64,000 bases of DNA from Neckera pumila (taxonomy: Eukaryota; Streptophyta; Bryopsida; Hypnales; Neckeraceae). The notes under the pieces were generated by a model. It was not told where the DNA came from, did no database searches, and saw only the letters and a program-made list of their open reading frames with translations. Each line of letters begins with the position of its first letter. Within the stretch, counting starts at the first letter, position 1. The stretch lies in contig OZ018408.1 of the NCBI GenBank assembly GCA_963969595.1, forward strand, positions 9,731,823-9,795,822, given 5' to 3'. Of this stretch, positions 51,143 to 61,731 are shown one piece after another. The position numbers and the translations under genes were made by a program.

Positions 51143-51521
51143 ACACCAACATACCTCAATAGAGACGTGCATAAAAAACACAAAATTTTCTCCGTAGGCA
51201 CCAATTCGTTGGAGGAGATAACATACCCTTCCTTTACAGACTTTACATTTGTACACAAGCATTATAGGTGAAGAGGTTCTCACAACCAACATTGTACATA
51301 TGGCGCAAATGACATCAAAATTTATCTACCACAAAGAGACTTATCTGCAAATTTTGGTAAGCAAAAATGTTCATGCAAAAATACAATGTCAAGAAAAACA
51401 TAGCGTGTCGTCACAACTTTTAATTTCAAATTTCAATTTCCTTATTCATATGATAAATTATACATAAAGGCGGCTAACTACGGAATTAAAGGGCAAGCTA
51501 GTACAAATAGTTGCTTACTTT

Positions 51522-52061
51522 TGTGGAAGGACTATTGACAAATGTGTAAGGAGGCTAATTGTGCTTTTAAAAGCCGTGACTTTTAGGAAGGTGAGAGTTA
51601 ATCGTTGTGCCTTTAACAATTTGCCCTATAAAGGCTTTTCTCTTTCATTTTTCAAATTAGCTCTTACGAAATATTGTAAGGCTCACCCGTGAGTGGACTA
51701 TTGAATGAGTAGATTATTTATCATGAGAATTTAATATCTAAATCCAATTGTAAAATTGGAAATATGTGTTGGGATTGTACGAGTCAAAATATGTGTGAGA
51801 ATTAGAGTAGGTGAGAAGTTGTCAAGTCATTGTGAAAAAATTGGAACCAAATAAAATGGAAGAATTTATACAAGAGGAGGAAAAAGAGATCAAGCAATTA
51901 AAAGTTGAAATTAAATTGTCTATATGTCAAATTAATACCATTCAAATTTGCGTAGTCTTAATTATATATAGCTTTCGTCACAAATTGAAACCTTTTGAGT
52001 CTTCCATGAGCGGACTTCCTGGGAGTTGAAGAATTGAAATATCTAAAAAACCTGGATTACA
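51522..52061 (+). repeat. Probable 5' LTR of the gypsy element
   Basis: The right boundary is supported by the primer-binding site that follows after a few bases: the LTR would end …GGATTACA at 52061. The left boundary is a guess at a TGT near 51522. A TATAAAG box lies at 51627-51633. No 3' LTR is visible in the window, so the boundaries cannot be verified by comparison. Confidence 0.5.
51627..51633 (+). promoter_or_regulatory. TATA box of the LTR
   Basis: CCCTATAAAGGC in the middle of the presumed LTR, about 430 bp before the primer-binding site, as expected for a U3/R boundary. Confidence 0.5.
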
Positions 52062-52064
52062 TTT

Positions 52065-52082
52065 TGGCGCCGCTGTCGGGGA
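52065..52082 (+). promoter_or_regulatory. Retrotransposon primer-binding site (tRNA-Asp)
   Basis: TGGCGCCGCTGTCGGGGA is complementary, with two differences, to the 3' end of plant tRNA-Asp including CCA. It lies three bases after the presumed LTR end. Confidence 0.88.
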
Positions 52083-52326
52083 AAGGTCCTGGCTATCAGT
52101 GGCTAAAATGTAAAATAGGAAAAGGAATTTTATCTCACTTTTTGATAAATAAAAACATTTGAGAATTAATTAGGAAAAATAGAATATATAACTTCTTTAT
52201 AAAGATTAAGATTAAAAAGGAATGACATGTATTTTTCCTAGTTTTATTTTCATAAACACAAATTTGTTCAAAGACGGTAAATTCCTAAACACTAAACTAA
52301 AAATAAAATTAAAAAATTAAAAAATT

Positions 52327-52341
<15 letters not shown>

Positions 52342-52392
<51 letters not shown>
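52342..52392. repeat. (TA)n microsatellite
   Basis: About 25 TA units immediately after a poly-A run, in the untranslated leader of the gypsy element. Confidence 0.95.
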
Positions 52393-52393
<1 letters not shown>

Positions 52394-52676
52394 TTAGGAG
52401 ATATGTTTTTGAATGATAGTAGTAGATTTTTATAAACATAAAGAAAAAGATGTGTGTTAATTATAGGTAGAATGAATAGTTAAAACCATATAAAAACAAA
52501 TAGCACCATATATGACTTATATAGAAGATGAACTAAAATGGGGCTTTGTGAAAAAGTCATCCAAGAATTAATTAACAAAGTTTTAGCAGATGTATTTCCA
52601 AAGAAATAAATCGTAGACAAACCTTCTATAATTTGTTATAATCGCTCATTATTACAAGAATCAAGACCAACACTGA

Positions 52677-53114
52677 AATCCATTTCAAATCCATTTAGAC
52701 CATCTAGTTCAAAATGTTAGAAGTTCAAATTCTAAGGAAGCTAGAGCTTATACTTTTGGAAAAATAAGAGGACTTAGAGAAGGAAATCGGTGTGATTTTT
52801 GTGGAGACACAAGACATATCAAAAATACTTGTTTTAAAAAACAAGCGTTTGATAGTACAAGACCAAAACCTTCTACTCCTTCAGTTATTCCTAATCCAAC
52901 AATACTAACCCAATTTTTTAAAAGTTCAATCCCAAAACAAATAAAAATTTCATACAACTCAGATTTTGAACACCTATTGAGACGTTTGAATCATTTAGAA
53001 AATCTTGAAACTCTCATAGGAGATTTGCTTTACCTTAGAACTGTTATTAATACGTTAATTTATTTTCATCCATCACAAAGGGAAATTTATGGATTTAGAT
53101 CAAATCTGTACTAA
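52677..53114 (+). pseudogene. Zinc-knuckle frame upstream of gag
   Basis: Open from 52677 to a TAA at 53112-53114, without an early start codon; an upstream part continues in another frame before 52674. It contains a canonical CCHC zinc knuckle, CDFCGDTRHIKNTC (C-x2-C-x4-H-x4-C), near 52794-52836, typical of nucleic-acid-binding retroelement proteins. In gypsy elements such knuckles normally follow the capsid domain, whereas this one precedes the gag core at 54780. It may be the C-terminal piece of another gag. Confidence 0.6.
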
Positions 53115-53138
53115 ATTTTTTAATTTAAATGAATCAAA

Positions 53139-53657
53139 ATGGAATATTTGTTTTTGTGGGAAGCCTCAAAGAATATAAAAGATTACTATTCGGGACCTTG
53201 TCTTTTTATAGACCTATATCATTTGTATAAAAATGCATACTTTGGGCAAGGATTCCAATTAAGTGGAACAAACATAAAAGACAAGAAATTAAAAGATAGG
53301 ATAGACCAATTACCTTTAGACATAAAGAGAGTCATTTTTAGCAAAATTTGGGAGAAATTTGAATCCAAAAAAGGATTTGCTATGAAAAGTGGAGAATTGA
53401 TTTTTGATTTTTCCCTAAACTATTTAATTTGCCAATATGGGAAAATAAATTCACAAATTCAAAATAAAATATCTCAAGCATATATTGCTTGGATTGGAAT
53501 CCAAATATTAGATAGAATTTATATATTCAATTGTAGACCAATGAATCTGGCAATGACTCCACTTATCTTAGATTTTATGTGTAAAGAAAAAATACATCCT
53601 TTACGTCCATCCTTTAGTTTAGTTTGCCCAACTAGTTTCAATTACTTGTGGTTGTGA
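53139..53657 (+). CDS. 172-codon open frame within the gypsy element, unrecognised
   Basis: An uninterrupted frame (MEYLFLWEASKNIKDYYSGP…) directly after the first zinc-knuckle frame and before gag. The product is rich in Ile, Lys, Leu and aromatic residues, with no motif I recognise. Its position suggests it is part of the retroelement, either an extra ORF or the capsid portion of an older inserted copy. Confidence 0.4.
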   Translation: MEYLFLWEASKNIKDYYSGPCLFIDLYHLYKNAYFGQGFQLSGTNIKDKKLKDRIDQLPLDIKRVIFSKIWEKFESKKGFAMKSGELIFDFSLNYLICQYGKINSQIQNKISQAYIAWIGIQILDRIYIFNCRPMNLAMTPLILDFMCKEKIHPLRPSFSLVCPTSFNYLWL

Positions 53658-55019
53658 GACATTAACTCATATCGGTTGTCATCACAAAGATACCGCATTA
53701 TAAGAACCTAGATTGGAATGAGAAGGATAACTCATGACATTGGGAACACATTACCCTGAAATTTGCGATAACATGTCCCCGATGTTTCTTGGGTTTTGCT
53801 TTACAAATTGATAAATTCTTTTTAGATCTATGGCCTTTCTTAACTGTCAAATCAAACCCCTGATCGAGTACTAAAAGAAGCTGCACAAAAAACAGTAGAT
53901 TGGGAAAAAACAAAACATAGGAGAAACCTTTCTATTTTTACAAATCCTTATTTTTCACCTCCAAGACTCCCTCATGCAAGAATTCCTTCTAGTCCGGTAG
54001 ATGCAAGTACCTTAGAGTCAATCAGGCAATTTCAAAAACTTAGTTACAAATTCACAACAGAATCAAACTCCAAATGAAATAGCAGAATCTGATATTGACT
54101 TTGAGATTAATTCTCCCATACTTTTAGGACTTGAAGAATCTTCAAGGGATGAGGGCTTAGGTTATGGAACACCTAATGAAGACACTGCTACTACATTAGA
54201 AATAATAGATTGGGCAATCACCCCAATCTCAGAATCATCTGTAAATCAAATATTAAACTATTCTCTAGACAATTTCCAAGGAACTTTAACTAGTCTACCA
54301 ACATTCACTCCTATAGAATATCAATTTTCCACATCAAGTCCACAATCTTTTGAATCCAATGCTATCCTCTCTGAATATTTGGAAAATACTTGGAATCAAA
54401 ACGGTCAGAGTGTGGTAGAAAGACTAGAAACTTACTTAATCCCTATTCAAGGAAGTATAAGAAACTCTACTGCAAATTCTAATAACTCAGATCCTCCTGA
54501 GTCACTACCAAATTTGGAAGTACCTACAGAACAATTTTTGAACTATAATGAAAATATCAACCCATTTAGTTTCCAAACCCCACCTTACCAACCAAATTTG
54601 GAACTATATCAACCAGACTTAGGAACTTATAGACCTTACCAGTCTCCACTAGCAACAGCATATCAACCAATACCATTATTGCTTGATAATTTAGATTTTG
54701 AGGTTGAAACACACAAATTTGAAGAAGATTTGTGGTTAGAAAATTATAACATGGCTCTACCTTGGGCTTTAAATTTGGTCAATTTATCCCAATATCACGG
54801 TTATGTGGGTTCAGATCCCGATCACCACTTAAATAGATTTAACATAGTATGTGCAACAAATTTAATCCCTGAGGCTAGTTTTCTTACTACATTTCCCACA
54901 ACCTTGCTAGGAATTGCCCAAGAGTGGCATCAAACTAATGGACCCTGTAACAATTGGCATGCATTACGAGATGCGTTTTTAGCCAGATTTAGGCCTACTA
55001 GTAGGAATTTTTGTAGGAG

Positions 55020-56179
55020 CACTACTAGAAAACTATGTCCAGAACAACAGAAAATCAACTGATTTTTGTTGTTTTGTACACTGGAATGTCCATTTTCACT
55101 GATTTTTGAATTTTTTGTTAATGCAAACAAAATAGCTTCCAATTTTCTGTTGATTTGAATAGTGCATTGACCAAATCAACAACTTTTTGTCGAATTTTAA
55201 TCTTTTTGGAATCTTTTTGGAATCTTTTTGGAATCTTTTGGAATCTTTTGGAATCTTTTTGGAATCTTTTGGAATCTTTCAAAATGTTTTTGACACCAAA
55301 ATTTTGTGCCTTGGGCAATTCAAAGTTCAACACCAAAATTAGAATTTTAAGTATAACGAATTTTATTTTTCTGACTTAATCATTCAAAAATTCAATGTTT
55401 TTTCAATTCAGTAGACTTTGGCGGCCATTTTGGCATAGCAAAACAACTTTTTCAAAAAAAATTTCAACTAAGAAAATTTGTGAAATCAAACTAAATTTCA
55501 CCTCCAAAAATCCGTTTGCAATTTGAAGTCTCCAATCAAAAGTTATGGACAGAATTCAGAGAGGATGTTCGAAACATTTTTTTGGATATTTTCGAACATC
55601 CTCTCTGATTTTTGTCCATAACTTTTGATTGGAGACTTCAAATTGCAAACGGATTTTTGGAGGTGAAAGTTAGTTTGATTTCACAAATTTTCTTAGTTGA
55701 AAGTTTTTTGAAAAAAGTTGTTTTCCTATGTCCAAATGGCCTCCAAAGTCTGCTGATTTTACAAAGAAAATAAAAACTAATGCAAAAACTCTATAATTAA
55801 ATTTCTACTCATGCATGATGCACTTGGTAATGGCCATGGTTCAATGGCTAAGAATCTTGGACCTCAACCATGAGGTCCAAGGTTCGAAGCCCCATGGCTT
55901 CACCTGCCCGCGTGGCGGGCTGCCTAGGTGGCCTGCCTGCGTGGCGGACTGCCACATGTCAGGCTAACCGGATTTTTCGGGCAGCTTAAAAAAAGTAAAT
56001 TTTATATTTAAACAAAAAAAAAAAAAAAAAAAAACACTTTGGAAAAATGTCTGAAACAACAAAATTTGGACAACAGATTTCAGTGTAATTTTGTCCAGTA
56101 CAACGCGACCGAAACGACTGAATGGGCAACGCTTTTCTGTTGAAAATCTGTTGTTGTGGATGTAGTTTTTCTAGTAGTG
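55020..56179 (+). mobile_element. 1.15-kb CACTA-type element, copy 1, inserted in gag
   Basis: Ends CACTACTAGAAAACTATGTC and the inverse of CACTACTAGAAAAACTACAT, with the 3-bp duplication GAG (55017-55019 and 56180-56182). Removing it restores the flanking gag reading (…FVG|GLYPSEF…). Internal parts in order: a GGAATCTTTTT minisatellite (about 55200-55280, seven units), a palindrome of about 340 bp centred near 55582, a tRNA-like segment (55833-55898), a GC-rich GCCCGCGTGGCGGGC block and a poly-A tract. No transposase. A near-identical copy is at 60731-61875. Confidence 0.9.
55833..55898 (+). ncRNA. tRNA-like segment inside CACTA-type element, copy 1
   Basis: A perfect 7-bp acceptor-like stem (GCCATGG with CCATGGC), an A-box-like TGGCTAAGAATCTTGG, a 7-bp anticodon-arm-like stem with a 6-nt loop (GGACCTC-AACCAT-GAGGTCC), and a B-box-like GGTTCGAAGCC. 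The length (66 nt) and odd anticodon arm show it is not a normal tRNA; it resembles the tRNA-derived head of a SINE. Confidence 0.5.
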
Positions 56180-56320
56180 GAGGGTTATATCCTTCTGAAT
56201 TCAAAATTGCAATAAAAGGAAAAGAATCCCAAAGATTTAGCCACAGCTGTACAATATGCTAAACAATATGAGGAGGCTAGAATAGGAGATGACCAAATGG
56301 GCACCCTAGACCCTAATTTA

Positions 56321-56374
56321 TATCCTCCAAAAATATTATATCCTCCAAAAATATTATATCCTCCAAAAATATTA
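56321..56374 (+). repeat. Three tandem 18-bp units in gag
   Basis: Three identical units of TATCCTCCAAAAATATTA, each encoding a six-residue YPPKIL repeat in the gag C-terminal region. The identity implies recent expansion. Confidence 0.9.
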
Positions 56375-56995
56375 TATCCAGATAGGGATATGCAAGAAAC
56401 TCTATACTAGCATGCATACTTGTCTACTTATCAACCAACGAGTTATCAATCTTTACAACCTAAAATACCACAAAAACAACCTAAAGTCATTGTTACAGAA
56501 GCTAAAAATCCTAACATGGATATACTAAATAAATTGGTAGAAGAAATGGTAGATCTTAGAGTCCAAGTGACTAATGCCCCAACAAAACGAAACAAACCTA
56601 GTAACACCAGAACAAATGTCTGGTGTACAAATTGTCAAGGCCAAGGACATTTACCATCTAAATTTCCTTCACCTTCCAGAGAAAATACAAATAGGAAACT
56701 ACGCTGTAATTTCTGTGGAAGAAATCATCCAACCGATAGATGCTGGAATTTAGCAATAATTAAACAAGATATACAAATTGTAAAACAAGTTTTATAGGTG
56801 GATACTAACAAAGCTTGGGTAAATAAAACCAATGTAAATAAAAGGCCATTTACAAAACCTAATAATGGACCTCTTTATAGACCAAATGATAATTGTCCTC
56901 GTTGAGGAGACAATTATAATAACCCTCCAGTATGGAATGGACCACCATCCAATCCAAATACCTAAAGGTGTGGACCACCTGAAAGAGGAAAAACT

Positions 56996-57694
56996 TTGGT
57001 ATGTTTTCGATGTGGTGAGTTAGATGACTATGCTAATGAGTGTCCTAACCCTCGCAAAGAAGTAGGGTATTTTCCATGGTGTGGCAGATGTCGCCAGCAA
57101 GGTCATTTACCCAAAGATTGTACTGCACCACCTAGGAAATTTGCACCTTTTGAAAGAGATTATCCTACAACTAAACATGTTCAATTCCAAAACCAAGATA
57201 ATTCTAGACCTTCTAATCATATTTCACATACTATGTCAATAACAAACTCTTATCCAAAAAGTGTCTTTACAGCAACTAGAGCCGCAAGGGCTAAACAAAA
57301 TTTGAGAGATAGTGAAACTCAAGATATCACAGAAAGTGAAAATCAAACACCAAAAATTTTGACAGAAAAGATTCCTTTAAGATTAGATTCAATAGTAGAA
57401 AAAGAAACGGTACAAACATCTAAATCAATTCCAAATTCAAATAATCTTAATAAGGAGATAACTTGGAAAGAAAGGCAAGAGAAGGCCTCAAAACAAATAG
57501 ATGGCCACAAATATACACCTATGCTACAAAAAGTTAATAACCCTTCAACTATCTTGCCTACAAGTGCTCATTCTACATTACCAAGCTTTTACCAAATACC
57601 TGCAAAAAGATTAAACTCAAAATCAAATGTTCAAAGCCCACCAAAACGTAAAGTTTCAAGAACCATGAAATTAGCAATTGGATTAGAACCTTAA
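56996..57694 (+). pseudogene. Zinc-knuckle/linker region between gag and protease
   Basis: A 232-codon open frame. It starts with a knuckle whose His is replaced (CFRCGELDDYANEC) and continues with an intact one, CGRCRQQGHLPKDC. The rest is a Ser/Thr/Lys/Asn-rich linker. It ends in TAA at 57692-57694, after which the same frame continues directly into the protease, so the stop is probably a mutation in one gag-pol frame. The segment between 56798 and 56995 is also gag-like but contains stops. Confidence 0.75.
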
Positions 57695-58723
57695 GATGTG
57701 TTGGCAAATCTTGATAACATTCAACCCCAAATAAGTATGAAACAACTATTAGCAATATCACCTAAGTGTAGAAGTGATTTGAGTACCTCGTTGGTAAGAA
57801 AAAGAGCCAAGTCTTTAGAAATTCATGAAATCTCTACGGATCCTGGAGCTCCTACAATCAATGTAATGATATATGGTACTCTAATTTATGGAGTTCAAAT
57901 TGATAGTGGGTCTAGTGTTAATCTCATGAACTGTGAAACTATGGAAGAATTGGGATTAACAACTATAACCTCAACTCCTATTATTTTAAGAATGGCTAAT
58001 TAAAGTAGAGTCAAGCCTTTAGGGATGTTGACCCAAATTGTAACAACCATTGGTGGAATAGACTAAAAAGTGGATTACATAGTTTTTAAACTTACAAAAT
58101 TTATCTCTTTTTATCCTATCTGTTGGGAAGACCATGGTTGTATTCAGCTAAAGCCAAAGATGATTGGAGAAAAGGAACTTTAATCATTGGAAAAGGAAAG
58201 AATAAAATTGTTTTACCCCTTTATCCTACCATCTACCATGGCGAAACTCAAGATGAAGGAACTAGTGTTACTTCGGAAAACCAATCAGATAACGAGATTG
58301 AAACTAGTAAGGAAGAACAAATCCAAAAGATTAATAAAGAATTATCTTATAAAAAGTACTAGATTACGTGAATACTTCACCCCTTTAGCAAACATTGAAG
58401 ATTCAGATGATGCCATATTGGCATGGGAAAATTCTAAAGTCTTAAATGTGAGTGTTGAAGAAAATTCAGAATTAGAACCAAGCTTACAGTCTGACAACCA
58501 AGAAATAGAAGATGTGTTTGCCAATAGTGATACAACACCTTTGCAAAGAGAAACCTTTAAGAATTCTCTAAAACCACCTTTACAAGATATGAACCTAGGA
58601 TCCAAAGAAGACCCCAAAATTATTAAAGTCTATTTGATTATGACCAAAGTTGAGTTAAAATATTGGTATGGATTCTTTAGAAGGCATAAAAGTTCTTTTG
58701 CATGGAGTTATGCTGACTTATAA
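57695..58723 (+). pseudogene. Aspartic protease and connecting region
   Basis: The protease active-site motif is YGVQIDSGSSVNLMN (about 57888-57932), preceded by the strand expected in retroviral-type proteases. A stop at 58001-58003 and a gap to 58122 break the domain. GRPWL (58126 on), the usual end of plant gypsy proteases, is readable in the next frame. A frameshift near 58350 leads into an acidic connecting segment ending …FFRRHKSSFAWSYADL before a stop at 58721-58723, which is the conserved entry to the reverse transcriptase. Confidence 0.8.
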
Positions 58724-59300
58724 GGCAAACCTCCTTAAATTTGTAAACACAAAATAGAATTAGAACCTGATGCCAAATCCGTGAGACAAAGACAATACAG
58801 AATGAACCCCAAATATTCTTTAATGGTCAAAGAAGAAATTGACAAGCTTTTGGCTTGTAGATTTATCTTTGAAGTACCACACAATGAATGGATATCTCCA
58901 ATTGTTATAGTTCCTAAAAAGAACGAAAAAATAAGAATATGCCAAGACTATCAAAAGATAAATAGTGTGACCAGAGAGGATCATTTTCCTTTACCCTTTA
59001 CAGATACACTTTTAGATGGTGTGGTAGGGCATGAGTGTTATTCCTTTATGGATGGATTTTCAAGATATAACCAAGTACAAATTGCCCTAGCATATCAACT
59101 ATTAACAACATTCACAACCGATTGGGGAATTTATGCTCATACTAAAATGCCGTTCGGTCTATGTAACACCCCTGCAACCTTATAAAGGTTGATGACCATA
59201 GCTTTCCAAATGTATTTGAGAAAGTTTATGGAAATTTTTCTAGATGATTTTTGTATTTATAGTACAAAAGAAAACCATGCAAAAAATTCTAGAGAAATGC
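58724..59300 (+). pseudogene. Reverse transcriptase domain
   Basis: Readable blocks: EEIDKLLACRFIFEV, WISPIVIVPKKNEKIRICQD, YSFMDGFSRYNQVQIA, KMPFGLCNTPATL, then a stop at 59183-59185, then IFLDDFCIYS with the catalytic DD at 59243-59248. The FLDD box replaces the commoner YVDD but is normal for plant gypsy elements. In-frame stops (58736, 59183, 59312) and a frameshift near 59280 make it non-functional. Confidence 0.88.
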
Positions 59301-60259
59301 TTTGTTCAATGTGAGAAATATGGAATTTCTATAAATGCTGCTAAATCCCAATTTGCAGTTCCTTTTGGCAAATTGGTTGGACATATTGTTTCTAGGCAAG
59401 GCTTATCAACCGATCTAGATAAGGTTGCAGTAATAGTGCATTTGCCCCAACCCAACTCTATTACAGAAGTTCAGGCCTTTTTAGGCCATGTTGGCTATTA
59501 TAGGCGATACATTTATGCCAACATTGCTATTCTTTTGACTGAACTGACTAAAAAGTCAGACGTTGCACATGTTTGGACACAAGCTTGTACTCAAGCTTTT
59601 GAGACATTAAAACATAAACTAACAACTGCTCCAGTTTTAATTCCACCTGATTGGAATAAAGACTTTGAAATCTATGTAGATGCCTCTAATGTTGCTATAG
59701 GAAGTGTGTTAAGTCAAAAGGATTCGAAAGGGCATGATAGACCCATATACTTTGCAAGTCGGCAATTGGTTGCTGCAAAAAAGAACTACACTGTAACAAA
59801 AAAGGAGGCTTTACGGGAATGATATTTTCAGTCCAAAAGTCTAAACACTACTTGTTGGGCAATAAATTTGTCTTTCATGTAGATCATGATGCCTTGAAAT
59901 ACATGATAAATAAACCCCAATTAAGTGGAAGAATAGCAAGATGGGTCTTGTTACTTCAAGAGTTTAATTTCACAATTCAAGTTAGACCTGGAAAGAGTCA
60001 TGCTAATGCTAACCATCTTTCTCGAATAAACCAAGAAGTGGGGAGTGAACCTATCAATGATAATTTCCCTGATGCTGATCTATTTCAAGTAGATATTATT
60101 CCTACAAAATATGCTGACATTATTCATTACCTTTCTACAGGACAATTTCCTCTGGAATATATCAAAAAACAAAAGAAAATGTTAGTATACAAAATTGGTC
60201 CTTATACGCTAATTGCGGGAACCCTTTATAAAAAGGGTAAAGATGAGATTTTGAGATGA
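59244..60259 (+). pseudogene. RT thumb and RNase H domain
   Basis: The thumb and connection (VGHIVSRQGLSTDLDKV, VQAFLGHVGYYRRYI) are followed by the RNase H region: FEIYVDASNVAIGSVLSQ, PIYFASRQL, then FVFHVDHDALKYMINKPQ and the conserved end RPGKSHANANHLSRI. There is one stop between the ORFs at 59820-59822. The domain is otherwise long and open, so this is the least decayed part of the polyprotein. The last 60 codons lead to the integrase. Confidence 0.88.
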
Positions 60260-60337
60260 TGTATAAATCCTAGTGAGGTATCTCTCATTCTTGAAGGATG
60301 TCACAGTGATATTTGTGGTGGACATTTTGCGGGATTA
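60260..60337 (+). pseudogene. Integrase N-terminal fragment
   Basis: After a stop at 60257-60259 the frame reads …HSDICGGHFAGL, the first half of the HHCC zinc-binding domain. Plus-strand integrase coding stops at the TTA codon 60335-60337; the next residues are found on the minus strand at 60730 and below. Confidence 0.85.
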
Positions 60338-60730
60338 TATATCATTAATAAAATGGGTACCCCTATCACTGACTAGTTCTTTAGGACATCCAAATCTTGT
60401 GATAATGTTCTCATACAAGAATTTTGCAATGGTATTTGCATCATCGGTGTTGGTGGCAACCGCTTCAGCCCATTTAGTTACATATTCTGTAGCAACTAAT
60501 ATATATCGTTTTCTTCCTTCTTGACTTGGTGGTTGGATAGGTCCAACAAAATCTATGCCCCATTTTTCAAAAGGAATTTGGGCTAAAATAGGTGTTAAAG
60601 GCATAGAAGTTGTCGGAGTAGGTTTTCCTACTCTCTGGCATGGATCACATTTCTTTGCAAATGTTGCAACATCAGCAAACATAGTGGGCCACCAATAGCC
60701 TGATTGCAAAGCTTTTTGGGCAATTACTAA
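60338..60730 (-). pseudogene. Inverted integrase core
   Basis: Read on the minus strand from 60730 to 60338, 131 codons are open and continue the integrase from where the plus strand stops: LVIAQKALQSGYWWPTMF, the C-x2-C of the zinc domain (KKCDPC), WGIDFVGP with the first catalytic Asp, and SDRGTHFINDI with the second. The catalytic Glu would lie further on and is absent. The segment appears to be an in-place inversion adjoining the CACTA-type element at 60731. Confidence 0.9.
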
Positions 60731-61697
60731 CACTACTAGAAAACTACGTCCAGAACAACAGAAAATCAACTGATTTCTATTGTTTTGTACACTGGAATGT
60801 CCATTTTCACTGATTTTTGAATTTTTTGTTAATGCAAACAAAACAGCTTCCAATTTTCTGTTGATTTGAATAGTGCAATGACCAAATCCACAACTTTTTG
60901 TCGAATTTTAATCTTTTTGGAATCTTTTTGGAATCTTTTTGGAATCTTTTGGAATCTTTCAAAATGTTTTTGACACCAAAATTTTGTAACTTGGGCAATT
61001 CAAAGTTCAACACCAAAATTAGAATTTTAAGTATAACGAATTTTATTTTTCTGACTTAACCATTCAAAAATTCAATGTTTTTTCAATTCAGCAGACTTTG
61101 GAGGCCATTTGGACATAGGAAAACAACTTTTTTCAAAAAACTTTCAACTAAGAAAATTTGTGAAATCAAACTAAATTTCACCTCCAAAAATCCGTTTGCA
61201 ATTTGAAGTCTCCAATCAAAAGTTATGGACAGAATTCAGAGAGGATGTTCGAAACATTTTTTTGGATATTTTCGAACATCCTCTCTGATTTTTGTTCATA
61301 ACTTTTGATTGGAGACTTCAAATTGCAAACGGATTTTTGGAGGTGAAAGTTAGTTTGATTTCACAAATTTTCTTAGTTGAAAGTTTTTTGAAAAAAGTTG
61401 TTTTCCTATGTCCAAATGGCCTCCAAAGTCTGCTGATTTTACAAAGAAAATAAAAACTAATGCAAAAACTCTATAATTGAATTTCTACTCATGCATGATG
61501 CACTTGGTAACGGCCATGGTTCAATAGCTAAGAATCTTGGACCTCAACCATGAGGTCCAAGGTTCGAAGCCCCATGGCTTCACCTGCCCGCGTGGCGGGT
61601 TGCCTAGGTGGCCTGCCCGCGTGGCGGGCGACCTAGGCAGCCCGCCACGTGTCAGGCTGCCCGGATTTTTCGGGCAGTTTAAAAAAATTAATTTTAA

Positions 61698-61731
<34 letters not shown>

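Larger units (their letters stand above)
53870..56797 (+). pseudogene. gag of the gypsy element, interrupted by a CACTA-type insertion
   Basis: Coding similarity begins near 53870 and, after a frameshift near 54030, continues to 55019. The retrotransposon gag core is clear at about 54780-55010: DPDHHLNRFNIVCATNLIPE, then FLTTFPTTLLGIAQEWH and NWHALRDAFLARFRP. It is cut by the element at 55020-56179 and resumes at 56180 (…GLYPSEFKIAIKGK…, then ATAVQYAKQYEEARIG in a shifted frame), with a stop at 56408-56410. The C-terminal part (to 56797) has two degenerate zinc knuckles: one has lost its last Cys (C-x2-C-x4-H-x4-F); the other, CNFCGRNHPTDRC, has a one-residue-short spacing. It is not functional. 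Confidence 0.82.

Noticed and set aside
55833..55898. A functional tRNA gene
   Set aside because: Only 66 nt, with a 6-nt loop in the anticodon arm and an abnormal D-arm; kept as a tRNA-like element only.
58342..58617. Minus-strand 91-codon ORF in the gypsy element
   Set aside because: Shadow of the protease-RT connecting region on the plus strand.
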